Shown here piece by piece: positions 6,874-15,567 of a stretch of 64,000 nucleotides of DNA. Position numbers and translations under genes: made by a program. Source of the stretch: Saprospiraceae bacterium (GTDB lineage: Bacteria > Bacteroidota > Bacteroidia > Chitinophagales > Saprospiraceae); NCBI GenBank assembly GCA_020628095.1, contig JAHDFP010000009.1, positions 91,601 to 155,600 of the forward strand, read 5' to 3'. The notes under the pieces are model-generated. The model did not search any database. It saw only the letters and a list, made by a program, of their open reading frames with translations, and was not told the DNA's origin. Within the stretch, counting starts at the first letter, position 1. Each line of letters opens with the position of its first letter.

Positions 6874-9765
6874 CTAATAGATGCTATATCCAAGGCTGAT
6901 TCCGAAAGTCGTACCAGGGTACAATCTCGAAAATATCTCGTCGGGTGCATCGAATGCGTTATAGATGCTTTCTCTTCTGGAGTTAAGCAGGTTGTCTATG
7001 TTGAGGCCGAGTTTGATTTTGTCGTCTTTTCCGAGTGCGTAGTTAGCGCTGAAATTAAGACTATGGAAAGGGGCACTGTAGACGTCAGGGAATAAGCTGC
7101 CGCCTGTGATCTCCAGCGTACGACCTTTGACATTATAGTATAGACCAAAATCCCATGGCTTCTCTCCGTGGACGAATGTCGCTCCCGCATTGATAATAAA
7201 AGGGGCTTGCCCTGCCATCTGACGTGTCCTTGTGATGGTCTGATTATCTTTCTCGAATGCTTTTCTGGAGTTATATTCTACCTCACTCATCGTTAGCTCT
7301 GATTTGACGAAAGTGATATTAGAGCTGAGGTTAAGGCTATTCTTACGGAGTGGGACGTTGCGTCTGATCTCTAGCTCGACACCATAGACCTTACTGTCAC
7401 CGACGTTACGCGTCTGAAACTCATTAGACGTCTGTGCCTGTGGAATACGGACCAGCTCGATAGGATCTGCAAAGGTCTTGTAGAAGGTACTCAAGGAAAT
7501 CAATTGTCCGCCCTCGCTGAACATTTCCCATCGTACATCAAAGTTATTAATACGTGTCTCTACCAGATTGCCATCCCATAAGATATTCCCATCACGATCG
7601 CGATACTCAAAGAGTGATCCATTGAATATTCTGTCTGTGATCGGATCTAATATAGAGGCATAAGATAACTCCTTGAACGATGGTCTGGCGATCGTTCTGG
7701 AGAAAGAGGCTCTGACATTCTGCTTATCAGATATGCTGAATATCAAGTTAAGCGATGGAAAGAAATCCAAGGCGTCTAGTACCTTTTCGTTATCCAGACT
7801 ATTGCCTGTAGGTTCGCCATTAGCAGCTAACTGATCGCGACCTGTGTGTCGCTGTACATATTTCTCTGCTCTTAGTCCGACCGTGGCTTTGAGGCTAGAT
7901 AGGGGATTGAATTCGTTAGATATATAAAAGGCGGTGTTGTTGACCGTGGAGTTATATTGATTAGGATTGGGTGTGTTATTACCGGACTGATAATAGATCG
8001 ATCCATTAGGGAAAAGATTATCCTGCGTCAGTACATTATTAGCGTCTGCACCCCAGTCAGCCTGCGTACCAAAGAATGCCATGTTATAAGTGAGGATATT
8101 ATAGTCTCTTTCTTTGTTGACATAGCTGGCACCTATTTTTAGTTTGGCATCTTCTCCGAGTAGGGTATAGTCCTTAGTGATGTCTAGTTTTCCTACATAA
8201 TTGACCTCATCTAAGAATCTCCATCTTCTGCTCGGAAATCCACCTGCTCCTGCTGCAAACTGAAAATCATTATCCTCTGTAAAAGCGGTTTTTCTGATGT
8301 CAGGATCGGTAAGCTCCGATATGGTAGAGGAGGCATTCCACTCCACTTTCCAGTCGTTATCCAGCGCGTAGCTACCATTGAGCAATATATTAGTCAGTGA
8401 TCTTTGGCTATACTCCAGGTTATCAGAGATCGCTGTATATCCCGATTGCCCTGCCGCTTCTTCGTTGTTATCTAAACTAAACTGTGCCGCTTTGCTTTCT
8501 CCGTTTTGTAGGTGGATAAGATTTATTTTGTGTTTTGTCCTAGCGGTTTTATATGCGAGACCCGCCATACCACCGACGAGTATATTCTCTTCTCCTATCG
8601 AGCCGATGATGCTGTTAGCGCGTGTCAGGGCGTTTTGATCCGATTCTGTTTCCAGTTGATATTCGCCGAATGTCGCATCAGAATAAAAGTTACGAGAAGA
8701 CTTATAGGTGCCTGATAATACATAACCGATCTTATGATCGTTGCTCAGTGTCTTTTGATCTCCGAATGAAGCGCCTATAGAAAAATCTGGCATCGAGGTC
8801 GTCGTTGTCGCTCCGAGTATCGGAGAAAATTTATTGAGGAAACCATTGACGTCTGCATCATTATGACGGCCACTGAGTGGGCTTGGGATAACTTCGTTTC
8901 TCGCTCTATTAGGTAGTGCGCGTGTCCCATCATCAAACCCTAACCAGTCTGTCGATCCACCTTCATAAGTAAGGTAGTCTGAGTTAAAGTGCATGTCTGG
9001 ATTAAAACCCAATCCGAGTGAGATGTCCAGAGTCTTTTCTTCCGGAAAATCCTTGGTTTCTATATTGACTAATCCACCTGTAAAATCGGCTGGCAAATCT
9101 GCGGCGGCCGTTTTGTAGACCATCATATTATTAAGGAGATTAGTCGGGAAGATATCTATCTGTAGACTGTTTCTATCAGGGTCTAGACCTGGAATGTCTA
9201 CATTGTTAAGTATGGTTTTAGTATACCTGTCACCAAGTCCTCGTACGAATACATATTTGCCACCCTCTACAGAGACACCTGTGACTCTTTTGACAGCATC
9301 ACCCGCATTGGAGTCTCCTATTTTTTTAAATCGGGAAGAAGATATACCATCCACTAGTGTAGATGATTTTCTTTTGATGGTCATCAGTGCGGCTTCTGAG
9401 CTTCTGATGACCTCTGCCGTGATGACAACCTCTTGTGTGATCTCAGAGGCCGTCTCCATCATAATGTTATCTAGTAGTGTAACTTCTCCTGCCTTGACCT
9501 CTACGTCTGTGATAGTTATAGTCTGGTAAGAGATATAAGATACTTCCAGATTATAAGTACCTGCAGCTATCGGAAGATCAAACGATCCATCGAGATCAGA
9601 TACCGTACCCATACCCGTCCCTTGCACGGCTATGGTCACAGCGATGAGTGATTCGCCACTCTCGCTATCGAAAACTGTACCTCTGATATTACCGTCCTGA
9701 GCAGATAAGCTCATGCCACATATCAGAAATAAAAACAACACAAATGATTTTTGCAATTTCTCCAT
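6874..9765 (-). CDS. TonB-dependent outer-membrane receptor
   Basis: A 963-residue outer-membrane importer powered by TonB. The start was set at the ATG at 9765, giving a clean signal peptide (MEKLQKSFVLFLFLICGMSL then SAQ); an open frame continues 33 codons upstream but lacks a signal-like start. Residues about 24-105 are a carboxypeptidase-regulatory-like domain (IRGTVFDSESGESLIAVTIA). The plug follows (GDAVKRVTGVSVEGGKYVFV, RGLGDRYTKTILN), then a 22-strand-type barrel ending in an aromatic-rich strand (TTFGISLGYSIY). The ligand is unknown. It is downstream of a surface lipoprotein gene on the same strand, with a 131-base gap, and both likely share a promoter at 11298. Confidence 0.93.
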   Translation of the reverse strand: MEKLQKSFVLFLFLICGMSLSAQDGNIRGTVFDSESGESLIAVTIAVQGTGMGTVSDLDGSFDLPIAAGTYNLEVSYISYQTITITDVEVKAGEVTLLDNIMMETASEITQEVVITAEVIRSSEAALMTIKRKSSTLVDGISSSRFKKIGDSNAGDAVKRVTGVSVEGGKYVFVRGLGDRYTKTILNNVDIPGLDPDRNSLQIDIFPTNLLNNMMVYKTAAADLPADFTGGLVNIETKDFPEEKTLDISLGLGFNPDMHFNSDYLTYEGGSTDWLGFDDGTRALPNRARNEVIPSPLSGRHNDADVNGFLNKFSPILGATTTTSMPDFSIGASFGDQKTLSNDHKIGYVLSGTYKSSRNFYSDATFGEYQLETESDQNALTRANSIIGSIGEENILVGGMAGLAYKTARTKHKINLIHLQNGESKAAQFSLDNNEEAAGQSGYTAISDNLEYSQRSLTNILLNGSYALDNDWKVEWNASSTISELTDPDIRKTAFTEDNDFQFAAGAGGFPSRRWRFLDEVNYVGKLDITKDYTLLGEDAKLKIGASYVNKERDYNILTYNMAFFGTQADWGADANNVLTQDNLFPNGSIYYQSGNNTPNPNQYNSTVNNTAFYISNEFNPLSSLKATVGLRAEKYVQRHTGRDQLAANGEPTGNSLDNEKVLDALDFFPSLNLIFSISDKQNVRASFSRTIARPSFKELSYASILDPITDRIFNGSLFEYRDRDGNILWDGNLVETRINNFDVRWEMFSEGGQLISLSTFYKTFADPIELVRIPQAQTSNEFQTRNVGDSKVYGVELEIRRNVPLRKNSLNLSSNITFVKSELTMSEVEYNSRKAFEKDNQTITRTRQMAGQAPFIINAGATFVHGEKPWDFGLYYNVKGRTLEITGGSLFPDVYSAPFHSLNFSANYALGKDDKIKLGLNIDNLLNSRRESIYNAFDAPDEIFSRLYPGTTFGISLGYSIY

Positions 9766-9896
9766 TGTTGTATTGAATGTGTTAATAGTTATGAAAGGGA
9801 GCACCTTTAGTCTCTGGCTAAAGGCTGCTCCCTGTGTTTTATTTATAAAAAAATTGGTTGCCATATATGGGCAAATAGTAATTGTTATCTTCTTAA

Positions 9897-11216
9897 TTAT
9901 AATCCGATAGAACTAAGTGTACCCGTCGCTGCGCCCATCGTCCAGCCAAATCCTTCTGTAGTCGCGCCTACATTGTTAGCATTCATACCTACTTCTGTTG
10001 CCTCTGATCCTGCTGCCTCAAACATAGCTGCCGGACCTGTATACTCCCAGCTACCAGATGCACAAGCCCCATTACCACCAAAAGACTCAAATCCTTTAGC
10101 GATATCATAATCTGCATCCACGCCGTAGACATACAGACCTGTTACGCCCGTATTAGTGCTATCATCCCAGTCTATAACATGATCTATATCATCACCACAG
10201 TAGATTGTCCCATCTACAAAGTTGTTACACTCTCCTGTAGAGACGTCACCTTCTGGTCCATCTAGCTCCATCGCGCTACCACCTGATGGCACGGCGACGA
10301 CCCAGTTAGTTACCGTTCCTGTATAGTCCTGATCTGTGTCCATGCCGTCATCTCCACAAGCCCACACTAAGAGGTTAGTACAATTAACAGTCCCACCAAA
10401 CCACTCTATACCATCATCATTATTAGCCACGATCTCTATATTATCTATTGTAGTACCGTTACCGACACCACCTAGAGTTAGACCATTGATCTCATTACCT
10501 TCTCCTATGTTAGTACCTCCATGTCTTATAGAGATATAGCATAGACTACCTGAGTTATCATCTTCCACAGTACCTCCGTACAATCCATTAGTATCCGTCG
10601 TCGGTATACCTTCTATCTGTGCTTCTCCGCCATCTCCTTCTACAGAGATAGGTGCATTACCCAGGACGATAAGTCCACCCCATAGACCCTTGATAGAGGC
10701 ATCGAGGTTAGGCGATGCAAAATCACCTGATGCAATCATACTGGATGAGATGTTATCAGCGACAGATGTCATCACGATAGGAGCCGCGGCTGTACCGCAA
10801 GCATTGATTTTAGATCCTCTGGCGACGATAAGGGCTTTGGCATTGGCTTCTGCACCTGCACCGCCTTTGATAAGTGTCCCTGGTTCTATGGTGAGCGTTG
10901 CGCCATTAGTGACAGTGATTCTACCTTCGAGTAAGTATGTTTTGTCAGATGACCATGTTGTATTTTCTGTAATGTTGCTCGTGACCATGACATTATCAGA
11001 TAAAGAAGGATCGTCTATACAACTGCAATCGGATAATTGGATTTGTCCTTCTGGACACTCGATGCCCTCACAAGGCTCTGTCATTATGGTGATACAATTG
11101 CAATCATCATCTAATTCCTGACCCGTTGGGCAGATAGTATCACAATCAGAACTGCATGATGCGAAGAATAAGGCCAGAACGAAAACAGAAGTGAGTAGGC
11201 TAAGTAAGTTTTTCAT
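9897..11216 (-). CDS. Secreted beta-helix lipoprotein paired with a TonB receptor
   Basis: A 439-residue lipoprotein: the signal ends in a lipobox (LFFASC, Cys21). Two short Cys-rich modules follow (CPTGQELDDDCNC and CPEGQIQLSDCSC), resembling EGF-like or TIL-like loops. The remainder is rich in TVTNGATLTIEPGTLIKGG-type repeats, which suggest a right-handed parallel beta-helix, and contains many Gly/Asn/Asp turns. Proteins of this type are common next to TonB receptors in Bacteroidota, and a role in binding that receptor's substrate is inferred. No catalytic residues are evident. Confidence 0.8.
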   Translation of the reverse strand: MKNLLSLLTSVFVLALFFASCSSDCDTICPTGQELDDDCNCITIMTEPCEGIECPEGQIQLSDCSCIDDPSLSDNVMVTSNITENTTWSSDKTYLLEGRITVTNGATLTIEPGTLIKGGAGAEANAKALIVARGSKINACGTAAAPIVMTSVADNISSSMIASGDFASPNLDASIKGLWGGLIVLGNAPISVEGDGGEAQIEGIPTTDTNGLYGGTVEDDNSGSLCYISIRHGGTNIGEGNEINGLTLGGVGNGTTIDNIEIVANNDDGIEWFGGTVNCTNLLVWACGDDGMDTDQDYTGTVTNWVVAVPSGGSAMELDGPEGDVSTGECNNFVDGTIYCGDDIDHVIDWDDSTNTGVTGLYVYGVDADYDIAKGFESFGGNGACASGSWEYTGPAAMFEAAGSEATEVGMNANNVGATTEGFGWTMGAATGTLSSIGL

Positions 11217-11553
11217 AAAGAGATTAATTATTTTTAGAATTAGTTAGTGACATGAGTTTTTGCAATTTTTCCATATCCTTTGCTCTAAAAATCGCTGCAA
11301 ACTTAGTCTTGTAATGTGTGTACCAGATTATGCTCATATTAAATCAATATTAATGTGTCACGCCCCGTTGATAACCTTGAGTTAACATAAGCTGTGAAGC
11401 CTGGATTAGCTGCCATTTTGATGTTTTTTTATTCATAAAAATCAGGCTTGCAGGAACTTTCTGAGGTCGGTCATTAACAATTAGTTCGTATCTCGTTAAC
11501 GGCACATCGGCGGTGCAATAGATAAGTTTACAGTCCAATTAAACTTATGAGCT
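11217..11553. other. Divergent promoter region, 337 bases
   Basis: Lies between the divergent lipoprotein/TonB operon and the thioredoxin gene. It contains the minus-strand -7 element listed below and, at 11523-11530, TAAGTTTA, a 7-of-8 match to the -7 consensus for the plus-strand thioredoxin gene 24 bases upstream of its start. No further gene is convincing. Confidence 0.5.
11298..11305 (-). promoter_or_regulatory. -7 promoter element of the lipoprotein-TonB operon
   Basis: The complement reads TAAGTTTG, a perfect TAnnTTTG match followed by CAGCG. It leaves an untranslated leader of roughly 75-80 bases before the lipoprotein ATG at 11216. Confidence 0.55.
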
Positions 11554-12453
11554 ATGATTATCAGACAATTATTATTTATCCTATTTATAGGATATACGCT
11601 ATCCCTATCATCACAGACCTACACCGACAAAAAGGGCAACGAGCAATTATGGGGCGAGGTAAACTTATCAGTATTGACAGAGGCCCCTTATAATTCTTGG
11701 TATGAAAAAAATATCAAAGACTACAAGACCGATCTATCCAGAACCGATGCAAAGCCATTCGATGAGATGACGGTCAAGGTCTTTATAGGTACCTGGTGTG
11801 GAGATACTAAATATCTACTTCCCAAATTTATGGAGACATGGAAGTCTATGGGACTTTCACAGGACAAGTTAGAGGTCATAGCCCTTCATAACGAAGACGA
11901 ATTATACAAGCAAGGACCAGAAGGGGAGTCCAAAGGTTTCGATATACACAAAGTGCCGACTTTTATCTTTTATAAAAATGGAGAAGAACAGGGTCGTATC
12001 GTAGAGCGTACCGTCTTTGATCTGGATACGGATATGCAGTTAATAGCCAAAGGCAGACCTTACAAGCATCGTTACCAAGGCGTACCGATCGTCAGCGAAT
12101 TAGCGGATAGCAATCCAGACTCGTTGACCTCAGAGAGTTACCTCAAGAAAGCAATCAAAAAGACAAGAAGGGAACTGAGTACCTCTACGGAACTCTACGT
12201 CTATGGCTTTACGCTATTATACGCAGGAGAGGTGGAGAAGGCACGATTCGTATTTACTATAAATCAGTCGATCTTTCCGCATGATCCATACACCAGATAT
12301 GGTTTTGGAAAATTACGATACATGGAAGCAGACTACGAAAAAGCACGAAAATCATTTACCGAAGCTATACGGCTTAAGCCTGATTTTGACGGTGCCGTCA
12401 AATACCTCCACGAGTCTAATCTTAAGATAAAAGAGCAAAAGGAAAATGGATAA
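11554..12453 (+). CDS. Exported thioredoxin-like protein with C-terminal TPRs
   Basis: 299 residues: signal peptide (IIRQLLFILFIGYTLSLSSQ), a thioredoxin fold at about 60-165 and TPR-like helices at about 200-290 (YGFGKLRYMEADYEKARKSF). The active-site motif is TWCGDTK, with one cysteine rather than CxxC, so ordinary dithiol oxidoreductase activity is unlikely; monothiol reduction or a binding role is possible. The cis-Pro loop (KVPTFIFY) is intact. It probably works in the periplasm. A strong terminator follows and no operon partner is present. Confidence 0.82.
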   Translation: MIIRQLLFILFIGYTLSLSSQTYTDKKGNEQLWGEVNLSVLTEAPYNSWYEKNIKDYKTDLSRTDAKPFDEMTVKVFIGTWCGDTKYLLPKFMETWKSMGLSQDKLEVIALHNEDELYKQGPEGESKGFDIHKVPTFIFYKNGEEQGRIVERTVFDLDTDMQLIAKGRPYKHRYQGVPIVSELADSNPDSLTSESYLKKAIKKTRRELSTSTELYVYGFTLLYAGEVEKARFVFTINQSIFPHDPYTRYGFGKLRYMEADYEKARKSFTEAIRLKPDFDGAVKYLHESNLKIKEQKENG

Positions 12454-12476
12454 TAAGAGGTTGTAATAAGTGTTTA

Positions 12477-12506
12477 TGTGCAGGTGTGGTGCCTGCGCAT
12501 TTTTTG
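12477..12506 (+). terminator. Intrinsic terminator of the thioredoxin gene
   Basis: TGTGCAGG (12477-12484) pairs with CCTGCGCA (12492-12499, one G-U pair) around loop TGTGGTG, followed at once by a T run. Confidence 0.8.
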
Positions 12507-12702
12507 TTTTTTTCATTTTGAGCTTGTCGAAAAATACTCAGAATGTCTTTGTATGACTTAAGATCTCTCCGCAAGGAAAGGGTAAAATAAAAGAAGTCGA
12601 GCCAAGTCGTATCCAGTGGGTTGCGGGAGCGGCACAGTGTATAGCCTAGGAGACGACAAGATTTTTTTTGATTCGTTTTTTTATCGAATGAAAAAAATGA
12701 AT
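12507..12702 (-). repeat. Intergenic repeat family, copy 3 (inverted, diverged)
   Basis: The complement shows the same order of modules as copies 1 and 2: CATTTTTTTCATTCGAT, an A run with ACGAA, ATCTTGTCG, GTGCCGCTCCCGCAACCCA, GGCTCGACTTCTTTTATTTT, and tail TTTTTCGACAAGCTCAAAAT. The stem arms here are GTCGTATCC (12606-12614) and GGAGACGAC (12649-12657), different bases from the other copies yet complementary at 8 of 9 positions. Confidence 0.75.
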
Positions 12703-12794
12703 ATAAAGAATAAGATAAAGAATGTGTCTTGTGATAGTTTCAGTAATTAGAAGGTTGTTTGCTTAATCTAATATGATAGAAAAGAGTACATCCT

Positions 12795-12875
12795 ACTCAT
12801 ATCTTTCGTTCATTTTTTTCAGTCAAAAAAACACGATAAGAGACTGAAGATCTCTCCGCAAGGTCGAGATGAAAA
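12795..12875 (+). repeat. Intergenic repeat family, partial copy 4
   Basis: Carries the ACTCATATCTTTCGTTCATT head (compare the complement of 1411-1456), a T run and CAGTC, then the module CTGAAGATCTCTCCGCAAGG and TCGAGATGAAAAT also seen in copies 2 and 3. The C-rich core is missing. Confidence 0.6.
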
Positions 12876-12913
12876 TAAGATATAATTATCAGAAATTTTG
12901 GTCAGCTATTACT

Positions 12914-13930
12914 TTAGATTACCCCACCTAGCACTTCCATCAGTCTCTGCTCCATGTCCTCTGTATAATCCAGATGCGTTACAAAACGTACCTGTTTCTC
13001 TCCGAAAGCGGAACAAATAACATCCTGGTTTTTCATCTTATTGACGTATTCCGCCGCGGTCATATCCTTAAGCGTAAATATGACGATGTTAGTCTTGACG
13101 GGATTAACGCTATCGACGTAGTCCAGCGTAGAGAGATGATCCCCGATGGCTCTAGCCCGTCGATTATCATCGGCGAGTCGTTCTATATTATTATCCAGTG
13201 CATAGTGGCACGCAGCAGCAATAATACCCGCCTGTCTCATACCACCACCCATCACTTTCCTGAATCGTCTCGCCTTATCTATAAAGGCTTGATTGCCGAT
13301 AAGTACGGAGCCGACAGGTGCACCGAGCCCCTTGGACAGACAGATGGACACGCTGTCAAAAAGTGCCCCCACTTCCTGTGTCGATTCCTGTGTCTCCACC
13401 AGTACATTGAATAATCTGGCACCGTCCAGATGCAGGGATAATCCGCAATCAGTACATAGTTGTCGGATGGGCTGGACCTCATCGAGCGTGTAGTAGTTGC
13501 CACCGCCCTTATTAGTGCTATTTTCTAACACCACGAGTCGTGATGTCGGCAACCAGTCATAGGATGGTTTGATGGCCTTGCTGATCATCTCGGCGGTAAT
13601 CTTACCGTACTGACCATGCAATAGATTGACCGATATGCCAGAGTTAAAGGCGTAGCCGCCCGTCTCATACTGGTAGACATGAGAGGTATAATCACAGATC
13701 ATTTCGTCTAGTGGTTGGGTATGGACTTTGATGGCGATCTGATTAGTCATAGTGCCGCTGGGGCAGAAAAGAGCCGCCTCTTTGCCGAACATGGTGGCCA
13801 TCTTTTCTTCTAGTGCATTGATGGTTGGGTCTTGTCGGAAGACGTCATCACCGACTTGGGCTTGGCTCATGACTTGTCGCATGGCATCACAGGGTTGGGT
13901 CACGGTATCACTAATTAAATTTATGAGCAT
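12914..13930 (-). CDS. ltaE: Low-specificity threonine aldolase
   Basis: A PLP enzyme that cleaves L-threonine or allo-threonine to glycine and acetaldehyde in the cytoplasm. The start was set at 13930 (MLINLISDTVTQPCDAMRQV), because this is the family's N-terminus; the frame stays open 66 codons further but that part overlaps the divergent regulator and resembles nothing. At 338 residues it has normal length. Visible motifs are the substrate loop VGDDVFRQDPT, HLDGAR (168-172) and the PLP lysine Lys200 in SICLSKGLGAPVGSVL. It shares a 39-base intergenic region with an NrtR-like regulator, which may control it. Confidence 0.93.
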   Translation of the reverse strand: MLINLISDTVTQPCDAMRQVMSQAQVGDDVFRQDPTINALEEKMATMFGKEAALFCPSGTMTNQIAIKVHTQPLDEMICDYTSHVYQYETGGYAFNSGISVNLLHGQYGKITAEMISKAIKPSYDWLPTSRLVVLENSTNKGGGNYYTLDEVQPIRQLCTDCGLSLHLDGARLFNVLVETQESTQEVGALFDSVSICLSKGLGAPVGSVLIGNQAFIDKARRFRKVMGGGMRQAGIIAAACHYALDNNIERLADDNRRARAIGDHLSTLDYVDSVNPVKTNIVIFTLKDMTAAEYVNKMKNQDVICSAFGEKQVRFVTHLDYTEDMEQRLMEVLGGVI

Positions 13931-13941
13931 GTGATGTTTTT

Positions 13942-13949
13942 TATATTTG
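13942..13949 (+). promoter_or_regulatory. -7 promoter element of the NrtR-like gene
   Basis: TATATTTG, a perfect TAnnTTTG match, followed by CACC, 20 bases before the ATG at 13970. It falls inside the 39-base gap shared with threonine aldolase. Confidence 0.6.
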
Positions 13950-13969
13950 CACCAAAATATGAAGACTTC

Positions 13970-14665
13970 ATGCCATTTCAGAGCCAAATAAATAAGTATC
14001 AGACGGCATTTTCTGTCGATAACATCATATTTGGATTTGACGAAGGTAATCTCAAAATACTCCTTATCAAGCGTCGCGAAGATCCTTTTGCAGGTATGTG
14101 GGCATTGCCCGGTGATATAGTGCGCCATGACGAAAATCTCAAAGATGCCGCCTTCCGAGTGTTGGATCAGTTGACAGGGGTCAAGGATTTATTCTTGGAA
14201 CAGGTCTTTACCTTTGGTAAGGTAGACCGTCACCCCAAAGGTCGCGTCATCACAGTGGCCTACTATTCATTGATTAACATTGCTGGGGTGGATATTCGTC
14301 CGGCCTCATTTGCAGAGCAGGTGGCATGGCGCGAGGTCAGAGCCATCGAGTCACTGGCCTTCGACCACTATAAGATTATGAATACTTGTCTGGCCAAGCT
14401 CAAGCGTGAGGTGAAGTTCAGACCGATAGGATTTGAGTTATTGCCACAGAAATTTACACTTTCGCAATTGCAGTCCCTCTACGAGGTGGTGCTGGAAAAA
14501 GAACTGGATAAGAGAAATTTCAGAAAAAAATTACTCAGTATGAATGTCCTAGAGACCAGCCATGAAACTCAACAAAACGTCGCTCATCGCCCAGCCAAAT
14601 TATATTCCTTTGATGCAGATAAATATGAGGAAGCGAAGAGGAATGGATTTATTTTCGAATTGTAA
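13970..14665 (+). CDS. NrtR-type Nudix-domain transcriptional regulator
   Basis: 231 residues from the ATG at 13970 (MPFQSQINKYQTAFSVDNII); a GTG 13 codons upstream lies before the -7 element and is discarded. Residues 12-145 form a Nudix fold (LLIKRREDPFAGMWALPGD). The Nudix box is broken: where GX5EX7REUXEE is expected it reads GDIVRHDENLKDAAFRVLDQ, so hydrolase activity is probably lost. Residues 150-231 form the winged helix found in NrtR/AraR-type repressors (FTLSQLQSLYEVVLEKELDK, RNFRKKLL). Such proteins sense ADP-ribose or sugars to control NAD or sugar genes. The ligand here is unknown. Confidence 0.88.
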   Translation: MPFQSQINKYQTAFSVDNIIFGFDEGNLKILLIKRREDPFAGMWALPGDIVRHDENLKDAAFRVLDQLTGVKDLFLEQVFTFGKVDRHPKGRVITVAYYSLINIAGVDIRPASFAEQVAWREVRAIESLAFDHYKIMNTCLAKLKREVKFRPIGFELLPQKFTLSQLQSLYEVVLEKELDKRNFRKKLLSMNVLETSHETQQNVAHRPAKLYSFDADKYEEAKRNGFIFEL

Positions 14666-14674
14666 CGGACTAAC

Positions 14675-15472
14675 TTAGCCTGAGATATTTTCACCATCCC
14701 ATCTGGTGAAAGAATAAATTATTTCTGGGAAATTGGTTTTGTATTCTTCTAGTACACGCTGTAGTTCTGCCCATCGTGCTGGGTCTTTCCCATTGAAAAT
14801 ATATAACTCTGCTGTAGGGGTTGCATCCGCTACTTGTACGATACTTTCATTTTCTAATGAAAAATATCCATAGTCATCTCCTTGCAGATTGTATATATTG
14901 AATGGAGATTCTACATCAAGGGCGGTGACAGACTGGAGCAAGGCTACATCGACATTAGCCGCCTGACTATAATCAAAGTACCCCCATGCTAATCCTTCTG
15001 GTATTAAAAAGATATGGTCATCAGATAGACCTATGGACACTGTATTCTCAAAACCTTCGATAAACAAAGAGCGATCTTCAAAATTAAGCACCGATTCTAT
15101 AACGCTCTGATCCTTAATATCTATAGACAGATTATAACTCCCTGGTGCGGGATTACCCAGGTCGAGATATGACAGAGGATAAGAAGGCATATCCTGACAA
15201 GGCGAAGGCACTATAATATCTCCTATGATAACTGAGACATCACCATTACTTTCTGTAAGCATCGCATCTATTGTCGCTTGCTCACAATCATATTGTATCA
15301 GAGAGCTGATGCGTAGCTGGTATTGGCCACCTGTGGGTGTTAGCTTTTGCCAGGGTCTGATCTGGTACTCATCTTGTATGGTCGTCACCGTAATAGGATC
15401 TGGTGTAGTTGTGCACTGGCAGAGCATTATTACTATCAGTGAGATGTAACCGATGAGGTGCTTTTGATTCAT
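14675..15472 (-). CDS. Uncharacterised lipoprotein
   Basis: 265 residues with a lipoprotein signal (IGYISLIVIMLCQC, lipid-modified Cys20) followed by a Thr/Pro-rich linker (TTTPDPITVTT). The rest looks all-beta with acidic loops; no family was recognised and no catalytic motif stands out. It probably sits on the cell envelope. It is convergent with the NrtR-like gene, whose stop lies 9 bases away, and divergent from lepA. Recognised only as a secreted protein. Confidence 0.7.
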   Translation of the reverse strand: MNQKHLIGYISLIVIMLCQCTTTPDPITVTTIQDEYQIRPWQKLTPTGGQYQLRISSLIQYDCEQATIDAMLTESNGDVSVIIGDIIVPSPCQDMPSYPLSYLDLGNPAPGSYNLSIDIKDQSVIESVLNFEDRSLFIEGFENTVSIGLSDDHIFLIPEGLAWGYFDYSQAANVDVALLQSVTALDVESPFNIYNLQGDDYGYFSLENESIVQVADATPTAELYIFNGKDPARWAELQRVLEEYKTNFPEIIYSFTRWDGENISG

Positions 15473-15552
15473 TCATACCAAATTTAGAGGTTTCGCACTA
15501 AATAAGCACGAAGCTAGGCTTTAAAAAAAATACGAATGTATCCGTTATAGAC

Positions 15553-15560
15553 TATCTTTG
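15553..15560 (+). promoter_or_regulatory. -7 promoter element of lepA
   Basis: TATCTTTG, perfect TAnnTTTG, ends 7 bases before the lepA ATG at 15568. As with the HtrA gene, the transcript would be nearly leaderless. Confidence 0.6.
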
Positions 15561-15567
15561 CTGCACA

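Larger units (their letters stand above)
12454..12913. other. 460-base non-coding spacer with repeats
   Basis: Between the thioredoxin gene and threonine aldolase (convergent). It holds a terminator, one inverted copy of the intergenic repeat family and a partial forward copy. No gene is supported. Confidence 0.65.

Noticed and set aside
11350..11538. Minus-strand 62-codon frame between lipoprotein and thioredoxin genes
   Set aside because: No recognised motif, no promoter, and it overlaps the likely promoter of the thioredoxin gene.
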